64,000 nt of DNA from the NCBI GenBank assembly GCA_009926065.1, contig RFPP01000006.1, positions 1 through 64,000 of the forward strand, written 5' to 3'. Position 1 is the first letter of the stretch. Each line of letters opens with the position of its first letter. Under the pieces are notes generated by a model. That model was given only the letters and a program-made list of their open reading frames with translations, was not told the DNA's origin and searched no databases. Both the position numbers and the translations under genes were made by a program. This document shows, one piece after another, positions 10,178-19,848 of this stretch. Source of the stretch: Flavobacteriaceae bacterium. Lineage in GTDB: Bacteria; Bacteroidota; Bacteroidia; Flavobacteriales; Flavobacteriaceae.

Positions 10178-10857
10178 TGATAACTTATTTTCCATTTTTA
10201 CTACCACTATTTTCCGTATTAATCGGATATGCTTTTGCATTATTTATTAAGCCAAAAGGTAAAAAAAATCTAAAATTACTTTTAGCTTTTAGTGGTTCTT
10301 TTCTATTATCACTAACAGTAATGCATTTGCTTCCAGAGCTTTATGTGACAAATGATTCAAATATTGGTTTGTTTATTATGCTTGGAATTCTATTTCAAAT
10401 CATCTTAGAGTTTTTCTCAAAAGGAGCTGAACACGGACACGTTCACCGTCATGATAAATTACAAAAAATGCCATGGCTTTTATTTATAAGCTTGTGTATT
10501 CACGCTTTTTTAGAGGGATTTCCTGTGGGTAACCAACATAAATTGGCTTTAGGAATTGCAATTCATCATTTCCCAATTGCGATAATTTTAACGGCCTTTT
10601 TTGTAAATGCCGAATTAAACAAAAAAGCGTTGTTTTTATTCATGATTTTTTTCTCAATTATGACTCCTTTAGGAACTTTAGTCTCTGAGATTTTACCATT
10701 AATAAATAACTATTACACCGAAATAACAGCAGTAGTTATTGGTATTTTATTCCATATTTCATCTACAATTATTTTTGAAAGTAGCGAAGGACACAAATTC
10801 AATATTGCTAAAATTTCCATGATTGTACTCGGAATTGCAATTGCTTATTTTGTTTAA
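10177..10857 (+). CDS. ZIP family metal transporter
   Basis: Multi-TM, HxHxH loop (EHGHVHRHD), HAFLEGFPVG, AIHHFPIA. Confidence 0.88.
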   Translation: MITYFPFLLPLFSVLIGYAFALFIKPKGKKNLKLLLAFSGSFLLSLTVMHLLPELYVTNDSNIGLFIMLGILFQIILEFFSKGAEHGHVHRHDKLQKMPWLLFISLCIHAFLEGFPVGNQHKLALGIAIHHFPIAIILTAFFVNAELNKKALFLFMIFFSIMTPLGTLVSEILPLINNYYTEITAVVIGILFHISSTIIFESSEGHKFNIAKISMIVLGIAIAYFV

Positions 10858-10860
10858 TTT

Positions 10861-10995
10861 GGGCGTGTCCTCGTTAATACATTTCAAGGTATGATACAAT
10901 TTTTGTTAAACTCGGTCGGGCTATTCGCTTGAAGTCCTCGCCAAGTTCAGTTTTACTTGACTTGCCTGTGGGCTTTCCACTTCTATCCCTCACGT
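10861..10995. repeat. Dispersed palindromic intergenic element, copy A1
   Basis: Shares an exact 25-nt core GTTAAACTCGGTCGGGCTATTCGCT (10905-10929) plus CATTTCAAGG and a terminal ATCCCTC segment with 39896-40036; internal hairpin 10932-10975. Confidence 0.8.
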
Positions 10996-11073
10996 AAAAA
11001 AATTGCTTAAATTAACAATAGTGCTTTCCATAAAATCTTTGTAACTTTGAACTTAAATCATTGAATACAGAAA

Positions 11074-11895
11074 ATGACCTTTGTTAAAACCACCGAACAA
11101 ACCTCAAAATACGAACATTTAGAAAAAATGTCGATTGAAGATTTGTTATACAATATCAATCAAGAAGACCAAACAGTTCCTTTGGCAGTGGAAAAAGCAT
11201 TACCACAAATATCAGAATTGGTAGCTCAAATAGTTACTAAAATGAAACTTGGAGGACGATTATTTTATATAGGCGCTGGAACCTCTGGAAGATTAGGAAT
11301 TGTTGATGCCTCAGAATGTCCGCCAACATTTGGAGTTCCATTTGATTTAGTAAATGGAATAATTGCTGGTGGCGATAAAGCCATCCGAAGAGCTGTTGAA
11401 AATGCTGAGGATAATCCAAACCAAGCGTGGATTGACCTTCAAGCAGAACATATCTCAAAAAAAGATGTGGTAATTGGAATTGCAGCTTCTGGAACAACAC
11501 CATATGTTATTGGGGGATTGAAAGCATGCAACGAAAATAATATTATTACGGGTTCTATTTCGTGTAATTCAGGAAGCCCACTTTCTAAAACTGCAAAATT
11601 TCCAATTGAAGTAATTGTAGGACCTGAATTTATTACTGGAAGCTCAAGAATGAAAGCTGGAACTGCACAAAAATTAGTCCTAAACATGATTTCAACGGCT
11701 ACAATGATTCAGTTGGGGAGAGTAAAAGGAAACAAAATGGTAGATATGCAATTGAGTAATAACAAACTTGTAGATCGAGGCGTGAAAATGATTATGGATG
11801 AAATCTCCGTAAACTATGAAAAGGGAGCTGAATTGTTGGCCAAATATGGAAGTGTTAGAAAAGCAGTGGATCATTATAAAAATGAAAATAAATAA
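11074..11895 (+). CDS. murQ: N-acetylmuramic acid 6-phosphate etherase
   Basis: FYIGAGTSGRLGIVDASECPPTFG, GPEFITGSSRMKAGTAQKLVLNM. Confidence 0.96.
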   Translation: MTFVKTTEQTSKYEHLEKMSIEDLLYNINQEDQTVPLAVEKALPQISELVAQIVTKMKLGGRLFYIGAGTSGRLGIVDASECPPTFGVPFDLVNGIIAGGDKAIRRAVENAEDNPNQAWIDLQAEHISKKDVVIGIAASGTTPYVIGGLKACNENNIITGSISCNSGSPLSKTAKFPIEVIVGPEFITGSSRMKAGTAQKLVLNMISTATMIQLGRVKGNKMVDMQLSNNKLVDRGVKMIMDEISVNYEKGAELLAKYGSVRKAVDHYKNENK

Positions 11896-11897
11896 TT

Positions 11898-12119
11898 ATG
11901 GGTACTAATAGAGAGATTTTAAGCAAAGGTATAAAATACATTACCATTTCCCTACCCTGCTTATTCATTGGTCCAGCTGTGATTCATTTTGCTTTTATAA
12001 ATAAATTACAACCTCTATTTTATTTAATTTTAGCAATTGGAATTGGAATTTGTATTATCGCAATGATAATGCTATTTATAGGCTTAAACACAATAATGAA
12101 AAGTCTTTTTAATAAATAA
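11898..12119 (+). CDS. small membrane protein (DUF6095-like)
   Basis: 73 aa, two TM segments, coupled between murQ and the pentapeptide gene. Confidence 0.6.
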   Translation: MGTNREILSKGIKYITISLPCLFIGPAVIHFAFINKLQPLFYLILAIGIGICIIAMIMLFIGLNTIMKSLFNK

Positions 12120-12691
12120 TGGACGCCTTAATTCACATCAATAAGACTTTTGAAAAAGTCATTTCTATAAATAGTAGAATTAATAATAGGGAGTTTGAAG
12201 GATGCGTTTTTAAGAATTGTGATTTTTCAAATAGCGATTTTTCAAACAATACCTTTATGGATTGCGAATTTTACGACTGCAATCTTTCGATGACCAAATT
12301 AAAAGGATCCGGTTTAAAAACAGTGGATTTCATCAATTGTAAATTGCTTGGAATTCAGTTCAATGAATGTGATGATTTTTTATTTAACGTGAGTTTTGAA
12401 GAATGTGTTTTGGATTATGCTTCGTTTGCCAATAAAAAAATGCTGAAAACAAATTTCCTGAATTCGTCATTAAAGGAAGTTACATTTATAGGAGCCAATT
12501 TATCCAATTCCGTGTTTGAAAATAGTAATCTAGACGGAGCCATTTTTAACGACACGCAATTGGCTGGTGCTGATTTTACCTTAGCGCAAAACTATAAGAT
12601 TGATCCAGAGTTTAATCCGATGCGAAAAGCTAAATTTTCAACCTTGGGAATTGTGGGATTATTGGATAAATATGATATTAAAATAGAATAA
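12119..12691 (+). CDS. pentapeptide repeat-containing protein
   Basis: Repeated A/C(D/N)(L/F)xx units: FKNCDFSNSDFSNNTFMDCEFYDCNLS...GANLSNSVFENSNLDGAIFNDTQLAGADF. Confidence 0.9.
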   Translation: MDALIHINKTFEKVISINSRINNREFEGCVFKNCDFSNSDFSNNTFMDCEFYDCNLSMTKLKGSGLKTVDFINCKLLGIQFNECDDFLFNVSFEECVLDYASFANKKMLKTNFLNSSLKEVTFIGANLSNSVFENSNLDGAIFNDTQLAGADFTLAQNYKIDPEFNPMRKAKFSTLGIVGLLDKYDIKIE

Positions 12692-12780
12692 CTAGCCCTG
12701 ACCTTTCGGCAGGCAGGCAGGTAGATGGGAAAATCCCGAGCTTTTAGCGAGTATTTAGAATTATAGCAGGATAAAGCTTC
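12692..12780. repeat. Degenerate palindromic intergenic element, copy B1
   Basis: Reverse complement begins GAAGCTTTATCCTGCTAT and ends CAGGGCTAG, matching the ends of the element at 31211-31352; contains CGAGC/GCGAG and three GGCA units. Confidence 0.5.
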
Positions 12781-12781
12781 A

Positions 12782-12808
12782 AATAATAATAATAATAATA
12801 AGAAGAAG
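12782..12808 (+). repeat. Trinucleotide microsatellite (AAT)6(AAG)3
   Basis: Read directly, immediately upstream of the ATG at 12811. Confidence 0.95.
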
Positions 12809-12810
12809 AA

Positions 12811-13185
12811 ATGAAAAAAATAATATTATTCTTTTCTCTACTGATTTTGACTTCGTGTTACGACGTAGAAAGAGAATGTAAAGATTTCAAAACAGGCAAA
12901 TTCCAGTTTGATTATGTGTTAGACGGCGTTAAGAAAACGACCCTATTTGAACGTACTGAAACAATGCAAATAGAAACCTACGAAGGTAAAACCGACACCG
13001 CAACTGTTCGCTGGGTAAATGATTGTGAGTTTATTTTACAAAAATTACATCCTAAAAATATGAAAGAAAAAAAAGCAATTAATATAAAAATTGTATCAAC
13101 TACAAAAAATTCTTATACCTTTGAATTTGGAATTATTGGCAGTGACGAAAAGCAAAAAGGAATTGCAATAAAATTAAAATCGTAA
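12811..13185 (+). CDS. small conserved lipoprotein of unknown function
   Basis: Lipobox LILTSC; 124 aa; no recognisable catalytic motif. Confidence 0.75.
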   Translation: MKKIILFFSLLILTSCYDVERECKDFKTGKFQFDYVLDGVKKTTLFERTETMQIETYEGKTDTATVRWVNDCEFILQKLHPKNMKEKKAINIKIVSTTKNSYTFEFGIIGSDEKQKGIAIKLKS

Positions 13186-13195
13186 ACAAACCTAA

Positions 13196-13969
13196 ATGGA
13201 AGTTTTTTTAAACCCCAGTGCTTGGATAGCTTTATTAACATTAACTTTTTTAGAAATTGTTTTAGGAATTGATAATATCATTTTCATCTCTATTGCTACT
13301 GGAAAGTTACCCAAAGAAAAGAGAAAAAAAGCAACCCAAATTGGTTTATTTTTGGCGATGTTTTTACGTATAGCTATGTTAATGGGAATTTCAGTATTGA
13401 TTGCTATGAAAGAAGCTTGGTATACTATAAATTTGAATTGGTTTTCAGCTCAAATTACAGGACAAAGTTTAATATTATTATTTGGAGGATTATTTTTATT
13501 ATATAAAAGTACCAATGAAATTCGTGAAAAAATTGATGAAAAAGGCGTTGAAGAAAAACAACTTGGAAGATCTGCTGCAAAACGTTTTTCTAGAGTTTTA
13601 ATTCAGATTATGTTAATTGATTTAGTTTTTTCATTTGACAGTATTTTAACTGCAGTTGGGATGACAAATGGTGTTCCGGGTGCATTATACATAATGGTAA
13701 CTGCAGTTATAATTTCAGTTTTCATCATGATGCAATTTGCCGTGCCCGTTGGCATTTTCGTAAATAAACACCCTTCCGTTCAAATATTAGGGCTCACTTT
13801 TTTAGTTTTAATAGGTTTTATGTTGATAACTGAAGCAGCACATTTGGCAAATGCTTCCTTTTTTGGAAATCACGTAGAGGTCGTTCCAAAAGGATATCTG
13901 TATTTTGCAATTTCATTCTCACTTCTTGTAGAAGTGTTGAATATGAAAATGTCGAAGAATAAGAAATAA
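13196..13969 (+). CDS. TerC family integral membrane protein
   Basis: LEIVLGIDNIIFIS, LIDLVFSFDSILTAVGM signatures. Confidence 0.93.
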   Translation: MEVFLNPSAWIALLTLTFLEIVLGIDNIIFISIATGKLPKEKRKKATQIGLFLAMFLRIAMLMGISVLIAMKEAWYTINLNWFSAQITGQSLILLFGGLFLLYKSTNEIREKIDEKGVEEKQLGRSAAKRFSRVLIQIMLIDLVFSFDSILTAVGMTNGVPGALYIMVTAVIISVFIMMQFAVPVGIFVNKHPSVQILGLTFLVLIGFMLITEAAHLANASFFGNHVEVVPKGYLYFAISFSLLVEVLNMKMSKNKK

Positions 13970-13970
13970 C

Positions 13971-13999
13971 AAAAAAGCCACTTGAAAGTGGCTTTTTTA
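13971..13999 (+). terminator. Rho-independent terminator after terC
   Basis: AAAAAAGCCACTTGAAAGTGGCTTTTTTAT; could act in both directions. Confidence 0.85.
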
Positions 14000-14014
14000 T
14001 TATTTAGAAAAAAT

Positions 14015-14662
14015 TTATTTTTTGAGTTTATCTTTGAATAGCTTTCTAACTTTTTCCACTTTAGGAGTAATTACATAACTGCAATATCCTTGTGACTGAT
14101 TTTGATTGTAATAATTTTGATGGTAATCTTCTGCTTCATAAAATTTTGAGGCTTCTGAAATAACTGTTAAAATAGGCTTTCCAAAAGTATTTTCTTTCGT
14201 TAATAAAGCTATATAATCTTCAGCTATTTTCTTTTGACTTGCAATATGATAGAAAATTTCACTTCTATACTGAGTTCCAACATCATTTCCTTGACGATTT
14301 AATGTAGTAGGATCATGGGTTGCAAAAAAAACTTCCAGTAGTTCACCAAAAGATATTATTTTCGGGTCAAATATAATTTGGATTGCTTCAGCATGACCAG
14401 TATCTCCCCTACAAATATCAGAATACGTTGGACTTACTGTTGTTCCACCAATGTACCCTGAAGTCACTGATTTTACACCCTCCAATTCTAAAAATACAGC
14501 TTCGGTACACCAAAAACAACCTCCTGCAAAAGTTGCAATTTCTAATTTATCTTGAATTTCCATCGGTTTGTTGTGTTTAAAATGAGGTAAATCTTGGACT
14601 TTTTCTTTTGACTGACACGAAAAAGTTAACATCGTTAATAGAATACTGATTTTCTTTTTCAT
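14015..14662 (-). CDS. msrA: peptide-methionine (S)-S-oxide reductase, predicted lipoprotein
   Basis: GGCFWCTEAVF, GYIGG, HAEAIQI, EDYHQNYY; lipobox MLTFSC. Confidence 0.95.
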   Translation of the reverse strand: MKKKISILLTMLTFSCQSKEKVQDLPHFKHNKPMEIQDKLEIATFAGGCFWCTEAVFLELEGVKSVTSGYIGGTTVSPTYSDICRGDTGHAEAIQIIFDPKIISFGELLEVFFATHDPTTLNRQGNDVGTQYRSEIFYHIASQKKIAEDYIALLTKENTFGKPILTVISEASKFYEAEDYHQNYYNQNQSQGYCSYVITPKVEKVRKLFKDKLKK

Positions 14663-14805
14663 ACTTTATGTTTTTACAAATTTATTAAGTTTCAAATCTA
14701 ATAGATTTGCAATTAACTAAAAATTATAATTTGTGAGGTGATTTAATCTCAAGTAATTTTAAATAATAATGAAAATCTTTGTTACTTTGCGAAAACGAAA
14801 TCTAT

Positions 14806-15483
14806 ATGATAGAAGCAAGAAAAATATTCAAATATTACGACAAACTCCAAGTTTTAAAAGGGGTTGATTTGCATATTAAAAAAGGGGAAATCGTATCGAT
14901 TGTTGGATCTTCAGGAGCCGGAAAAACGACGCTACTGCAAATATTAGGAACATTAGACAAACCTAATTCTGCTGAGCCACACCAAGAAATAGATACTGAA
15001 TTGATAATTAATAGTCATAACGTTTTATCAATGAACGATAAGGAATTGTCAAAATTTAGAAATTTAAATTTGGGCTTTATCTTCCAATTTCATCAATTAT
15101 TACCAGAATTTACTGCATTGGAAAATGTATGTATTCCTGCATTTATAGCTAATAAATCAAAGCAAAAAACGGAAATGGAAGCGAAGAAATTGTTAGATTA
15201 TTTGGGACTTTCTAATAGAATTAATCACAAACCAAATGAACTATCAGGCGGTGAACAACAACGGGTAGCGGTTGCTAGAGCATTAATTAACAAGCCTTCC
15301 ATTATTTTTGCAGATGAACCTTCAGGAAATTTAGATACCGCATCTGCAGAAAATTTACACCAATTGTTTTTTAAATTACGTGATGAATTTGGTCAAACCT
15401 TTGTAATTGTTACCCACAACGAAGAATTAGCGAATATGGCAGATAGAAAATTAACTATGATTGATGGACAAATTAGTAACTAA
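14806..15483 (+). CDS. ABC transporter ATP-binding protein (LolD-like)
   Basis: Walker [25 protein letters not shown], Walker [13 protein letters not shown]; start set to [11 protein letters not shown] at 14806. Confidence 0.92.
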   Translation: MIEARKIFKYYDKLQVLKGVDLHIKKGEIVSIVGSSGAGKTTLLQILGTLDKPNSAEPHQEIDTELIINSHNVLSMNDKELSKFRNLNLGFIFQFHQLLPEFTALENVCIPAFIANKSKQKTEMEAKKLLDYLGLSNRINHKPNELSGGEQQRVAVARALINKPSIIFADEPSGNLDTASAENLHQLFFKLRDEFGQTFVIVTHNEELANMADRKLTMIDGQISN

Positions 15484-15486
15484 TTA

Positions 15487-16278
15487 TTGGCTTCCAATTA
15501 TATAATGACAACTAACGAAATCAAACTTTTTCTTGATGAAAAAGTAGAATTGTACAATAATCCTAATTTTATTGAAAGTGATCCAATTCAAATTCCACAT
15601 TTGTTTTCACAAAAAGAAGATATTGAAATTGCAGGATTTTTAAGCGCAACCATTGCTTGGGGAAATCGGAAAATGATCATCAAAAATGCTATTCGAATGA
15701 TGGATTTGATGGGAAATACACCCTATGATTTTGTGATGTCACACACTGAAAATGATTTAGAAAGACTTGATAATTTTGTTCATAGAACTTATAATAGTAT
15801 AGATTTTCGGTATTTTATTACAAGTCTTAAAAATATCTATACTAATCACAAAGGTTTAGAAGCTGTTTTTTATTATGGACAATCAATTAATGATTCAAGA
15901 GCGATGCAAACATCCATTTCAGAATTCAAAAAAGTTTTTTTCGAATTACCGCATTTAACCAGAACAGAAAAACACATTTCAGACCCTAAGGCTAATTCTG
16001 CTGCCAAAAGAATAAATATGTTTCTACGTTGGATGGTTCGAAAGGATAATAAAGGGGTCGATTTAGGTATTTGGAAATCAATATCACCATCTCAACTTTC
16101 TTGCCCTTTAGACGTTCATTCTGGAAATGTTGCTCGAAAATTAGGCCTTTTGCAAAGAACTCAAAATGATGGAAAAGCACTTTCTGAGTTAGATTCTAAC
16201 CTTAGACTTTTCGATTCTAAAGATCCGGTTAAATATGATTTTGCCCTATTTGGACTGGGAGTTTTTGAAGGATTTTAA
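15487..16278 (+). CDS. TIGR02757 family protein
   Basis: FLSATIAWGNRKMIIKNA, MFLRWMVRKDNKGVDLGIWKSI, PLDVHSGNVARKLGLL; start probably at internal ATG 15505. Confidence 0.88.
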   Translation: MASNYIMTTNEIKLFLDEKVELYNNPNFIESDPIQIPHLFSQKEDIEIAGFLSATIAWGNRKMIIKNAIRMMDLMGNTPYDFVMSHTENDLERLDNFVHRTYNSIDFRYFITSLKNIYTNHKGLEAVFYYGQSINDSRAMQTSISEFKKVFFELPHLTRTEKHISDPKANSAAKRINMFLRWMVRKDNKGVDLGIWKSISPSQLSCPLDVHSGNVARKLGLLQRTQNDGKALSELDSNLRLFDSKDPVKYDFALFGLGVFEGF

Positions 16279-16362
16279 TTTTTAAATTCATTCGACTCGA
16301 ACATTTTAAAAAAAATATTATTATTTTAAATTTTTGGATTTATAAAAACTTATTTTTGCGCT

Positions 16363-17775
16363 ATGGCAAGAAAAATTACAAATAAAATTGTATTCAATCA
16401 CATAAAAGTCCTTGATGCCGGAGCTAAAGGTCTCTCTGTTGCAAAAGCACCTGATGGAAAAGTAATATTTATTCCTAATGTTGTTCCAGGTGACGTAGTT
16501 GATATTCAAACTTTAAAGAAAAGGAAAGCTTATTACGAAGGGAAAGCAGTGCGATTTCACGAATTTTCAGAACATAGAATTGATCCTGTTTGTGAGCATT
16601 TTGGTGTTTGTGGTGGTTGCAAATGGCAAAATATGAAATACAGCCAACAATTATTTTACAAACAAAATGAAGTAAAAAATCATTTGCAAAGAATTGGTAA
16701 AATTGAACTTCCTGAATTTGAAACAATTTTAGGATCAGAAAAGCAGTTTTTCTATAGAAATAAAATGGAATTTAGTTTTTCAAATAGCCGTTGGTTGACG
16801 CAAAGTGAACTTGAAAGTCAAGAAGATATAGAAAATAGAAATGCACTTGGATTTCATATTCCAAAAATGTGGGACAAAATATTAGATATTAATAAATGTT
16901 TCCTTCAAGAAGATCCTTCAAATGCAATTCGTAACGAAATTAGAGAATTTGCTAACCTAAATAGCCTTACTTTCTTTAATCCAAAAAGTCATCAAGGATT
17001 ATTAAGAACTTTGATGATACGAACTTCATCCGTAGGTGAAATCATGGTTTTAATTCAGTTTTTTGAAGATGACAAACAAAATCGTGAATTATTATTAGAT
17101 CATTTGTATGAAAAATTTCCACAAATTACGTCTTTACAATATGTAATAAACAATAAAGCCAATGATACTTTATATGACACTGATGTAAAATTATTCAAAG
17201 GTCGTGATTACATTTTAGAAGAAATGGAAGGAATGAAATTTAGTATTAATGCAAAATCATTTTACCAAACCAACTCTGAACAAGCTTATGAATTATATAA
17301 AATTACTAGAGATTTTGCAGGTTTAACAGGGAATGAAATTGTTTATGATTTATATACTGGAACAGGAACTATTGCTCAATTTGTATCCACAAAAGCTAAA
17401 AAAGTAATTGGTGTAGAAAGTGTTCCTGAAGCAATTGAAGATGCTAAAGAAAATGCAAAAAGAAACGAAATTACCAATTGTGAGTTCTTTGTTGGCGATA
17501 TGAAAGTCGTTTTCAATGAAGCTTTTATAGCGAATCACGGAAAACCAGACGTAATAATTACAGATCCTCCAAGAGATGGAATGCACAAAGATGTAATTGA
17601 ACAAATATTGAAAATTGAACCTCAAAAAGTAGTTTATGTAAGCTGTAATTCAGCAACACAAGCGAGAGATTTAGCTTTGATGGATAAGAAATACAAGGTA
17701 AAAAGAGTTCGACCAGTTGATATGTTTCCGCAAACCCATCATGTTGAAAATGTAGTGCTTTTAGAAAAAAGATAA
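16363..17775 (+). CDS. rlmD: 23S rRNA (uracil(1939)-C(5))-methyltransferase
   Basis: CEHFGVCGGCKWQ Fe-S cysteines, QTN, DLYTGTGTIAQF, DPPRDG, YVSCNSATQARDL. Confidence 0.95.
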   Translation: MARKITNKIVFNHIKVLDAGAKGLSVAKAPDGKVIFIPNVVPGDVVDIQTLKKRKAYYEGKAVRFHEFSEHRIDPVCEHFGVCGGCKWQNMKYSQQLFYKQNEVKNHLQRIGKIELPEFETILGSEKQFFYRNKMEFSFSNSRWLTQSELESQEDIENRNALGFHIPKMWDKILDINKCFLQEDPSNAIRNEIREFANLNSLTFFNPKSHQGLLRTLMIRTSSVGEIMVLIQFFEDDKQNRELLLDHLYEKFPQITSLQYVINNKANDTLYDTDVKLFKGRDYILEEMEGMKFSINAKSFYQTNSEQAYELYKITRDFAGLTGNEIVYDLYTGTGTIAQFVSTKAKKVIGVESVPEAIEDAKENAKRNEITNCEFFVGDMKVVFNEAFIANHGKPDVIITDPPRDGMHKDVIEQILKIEPQKVVYVSCNSATQARDLALMDKKYKVKRVRPVDMFPQTHHVENVVLLEKR

Positions 17776-18462
17776 TTAATCTTTCACAATAACTATAGTA
17801 GCTTTAAAACCAGTAGAGAGATTCCATTGATTTGCAGAAATTGATACTCCTTTATCGTCAAAAACTTGGAATTCAGCAGTATTCGGACCAGAAGAACCTT
17901 GATTTATAGCTTCAATATCTATTTTATTAAAGCCGTTTTTTAATGTAAATTCAAAGGATTGATAATAACCCTCTAAAAGTACATTCTCCTGAATTATTAA
18001 GTCGTTAATGTAGATCCGAACACGATCGCCGTCAACAAATTGATTGTCACGACATAAAATTTTTACAAATAAAGATTTGGTTTTAAAATCTCCTAAATTC
18101 TGATTTCTTCTAAATTCTTGAGTAACTTCCCCATCGCTATTTTTATTCAATTTCTCTTGATAAATGGCACCCGGATTCACAAAATCACTTTTCATTGTAA
18201 GATCTAAAGGTTTAGATCCCCCTATTTTTTGAAATATAATTTCTGGCTCTTTGTTTATAGGTACATCTTTAAAATTTGGTGTTATTGGAGAAACAGGACT
18301 AAATTTTGAAGGCGAACTATTCGGTTTTGGAATTGTCGTATTCTTAATCGGAGCTATTTTAACAGCTTTATTACCATTATCAAATTGAGAATAGCTAAGC
18401 AATGAAAAAAATAAAAAAATCAATAAATAAATTCTGACTTTCATAATAAATCTCCAAATCAT
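17776..18462 (-). CDS. secreted protein of unknown function
   Basis: N-terminal signal (LIFLFFSLLSYSQ), conserved-looking beta-rich domain. Confidence 0.7.
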   Translation of the reverse strand: MIWRFIMKVRIYLLIFLFFSLLSYSQFDNGNKAVKIAPIKNTTIPKPNSSPSKFSPVSPITPNFKDVPINKEPEIIFQKIGGSKPLDLTMKSDFVNPGAIYQEKLNKNSDGEVTQEFRRNQNLGDFKTKSLFVKILCRDNQFVDGDRVRIYINDLIIQENVLLEGYYQSFEFTLKNGFNKIDIEAINQGSSGPNTAEFQVFDDKGVSISANQWNLSTGFKATIVIVKD

Positions 18463-18482
18463 TAATTTTATAAAAATAAATA

Positions 18483-18519
18483 AAAAAACTTCGTTAATAA
18501 ATACATTAACGAAGTTTTA
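18483..18519 (-). terminator. Rho-independent terminator (downstream of the aminotransferase on the minus strand)
   Basis: AAAAAACTTCGTTAATaaataCATTAACGAAGTTTT. Confidence 0.75.
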
Positions 18520-18539
18520 GTATTATTTATGATTGAATC

Positions 18540-19733
18540 CTATTTTGAATTATATACAGTAATTGCATCTTTTAATATTTCTACTGAACGGATTAAGTCT
18601 TTTTTATTCAAAACATAAGCAATTCTAACTTCATTTAACCCGACACCTGGTGTAGAATAAAACCCTGCGGCTGGAGCAACCATTACAGTTTCTTTATTTA
18701 AATCATACGATTCCAAAATCCATTGTGCAAATTCATCAGCATTATCAATTGGCAATTGAGCAATACAATAAAAAGCACCTTTTGGTTTGCTGACCACTAC
18801 TCCATCGATCTTTTTTAACTCTTCAACCAAAGTATCACGACGACTTCTATATTCTGAAATTACCTCATCAAAATAACTTTGAGGAGTATCTAAAGCTGCT
18901 TCACTAGCAATTTGTTCAAATGTTGGCGGACTCAATCTTGCTTGTGCAAATTTCATCGCTGTTTCCATTATCTCTTTATTTTTAGAAACAATGCAACCAA
19001 TTCTTGCGCCACACATGCTATAACGTTTTGAAACAGAGTCAATCATTATAGCATTTTCCTCTAATCCAGGAATATTCATTACCGAATAATGAACATCCCC
19101 ATCATAAGTGAATTCTCTGTAAACTTCATCTGAAATTAAAAATAAATCGTGTTTTTTAACTAGAGCTGCCAATTGCATAATCTCTTCCTTTGAGTATAAG
19201 TAACCTGTAGGATTTCCTGGATTACAAATCAAAATAGCCTTTGTTTTTGGAGTAATTAATTTTTCAAAATCTGCAATTGGAGGTAAAGAAAATCCAGTTT
19301 CGATTGTCGAAATTACAGGTACAACTTTCACTCCTGAAGCAGTTGAAAAACCATTATAATTAGCATAAAATGGCTCAGGTATAATCACCTCATCTCCAAA
19401 ATCCATTGTACTTCCCATAGCAAATAGCAACGCTTCTGAACCTCCGGTTGTTATAATAATATCAGAAACATCTATTGGTAAACCTGTGTTTTTATAAAAT
19501 TGAGACAATTTGGTTCTATAACTTTCAAAACCTGCCGAATGACTGTATTCTAAAATCTTAATATCTATATTTTTTATAGAATTCATAGCCACTTCAGGTG
19601 TTTTAATATCCGGTTGACCTATGTTAAGATGGTACACTTTGTGACCTTTCTTTTTGGCAATTTCTGCATAAGGCACCAATTTGCGAATTGGTGATTCTGG
19701 CATTTGAATTCCTTTATTTGAAATTTTAGGCAT
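18540..19733 (-). CDS. pyridoxal phosphate-dependent aminotransferase (class I/II)
   Basis: LNIGQPDIKTP, NPGNPTGYLYS, ISDEVYREF, DSVSKRYSMCGARIG; start set to MPKISNKGIQ. Confidence 0.93.
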   Translation of the reverse strand: MPKISNKGIQMPESPIRKLVPYAEIAKKKGHKVYHLNIGQPDIKTPEVAMNSIKNIDIKILEYSHSAGFESYRTKLSQFYKNTGLPIDVSDIIITTGGSEALLFAMGSTMDFGDEVIIPEPFYANYNGFSTASGVKVVPVISTIETGFSLPPIADFEKLITPKTKAILICNPGNPTGYLYSKEEIMQLAALVKKHDLFLISDEVYREFTYDGDVHYSVMNIPGLEENAIMIDSVSKRYSMCGARIGCIVSKNKEIMETAMKFAQARLSPPTFEQIASEAALDTPQSYFDEVISEYRSRRDTLVEELKKIDGVVVSKPKGAFYCIAQLPIDNADEFAQWILESYDLNKETVMVAPAAGFYSTPGVGLNEVRIAYVLNKKDLIRSVEILKDAITVYNSK

Positions 19734-19848
19734 AATAATAAATTTTGAAATGCAAATTTGCAATAATTATTTTAAAATAATAGACAATTTGTGTACTTTA
19801 TAAAAAAAAACGCCTCAATTGAAGCGCTTTAATTTTCTATTTAAATTT

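Noticed and set aside
12811-13185. DNA topoisomerase IV-related annotation for the 124-aa protein
   Set aside because: I recall related small proteins sometimes carrying such a name, but this is a lipobox-bearing protein with no topoisomerase motif; the real type IIA topoisomerase genes are at 31554-36106.
19806-19836. Possible terminator downstream of the aminotransferase promoter region (AAAACGCCTCAATTGAAGCGCTTT)
   Set aside because: Stem is short and imperfect (CTTCAATTGAAG-like core with mismatches); not convincing by eye compared with the other terminators listed.
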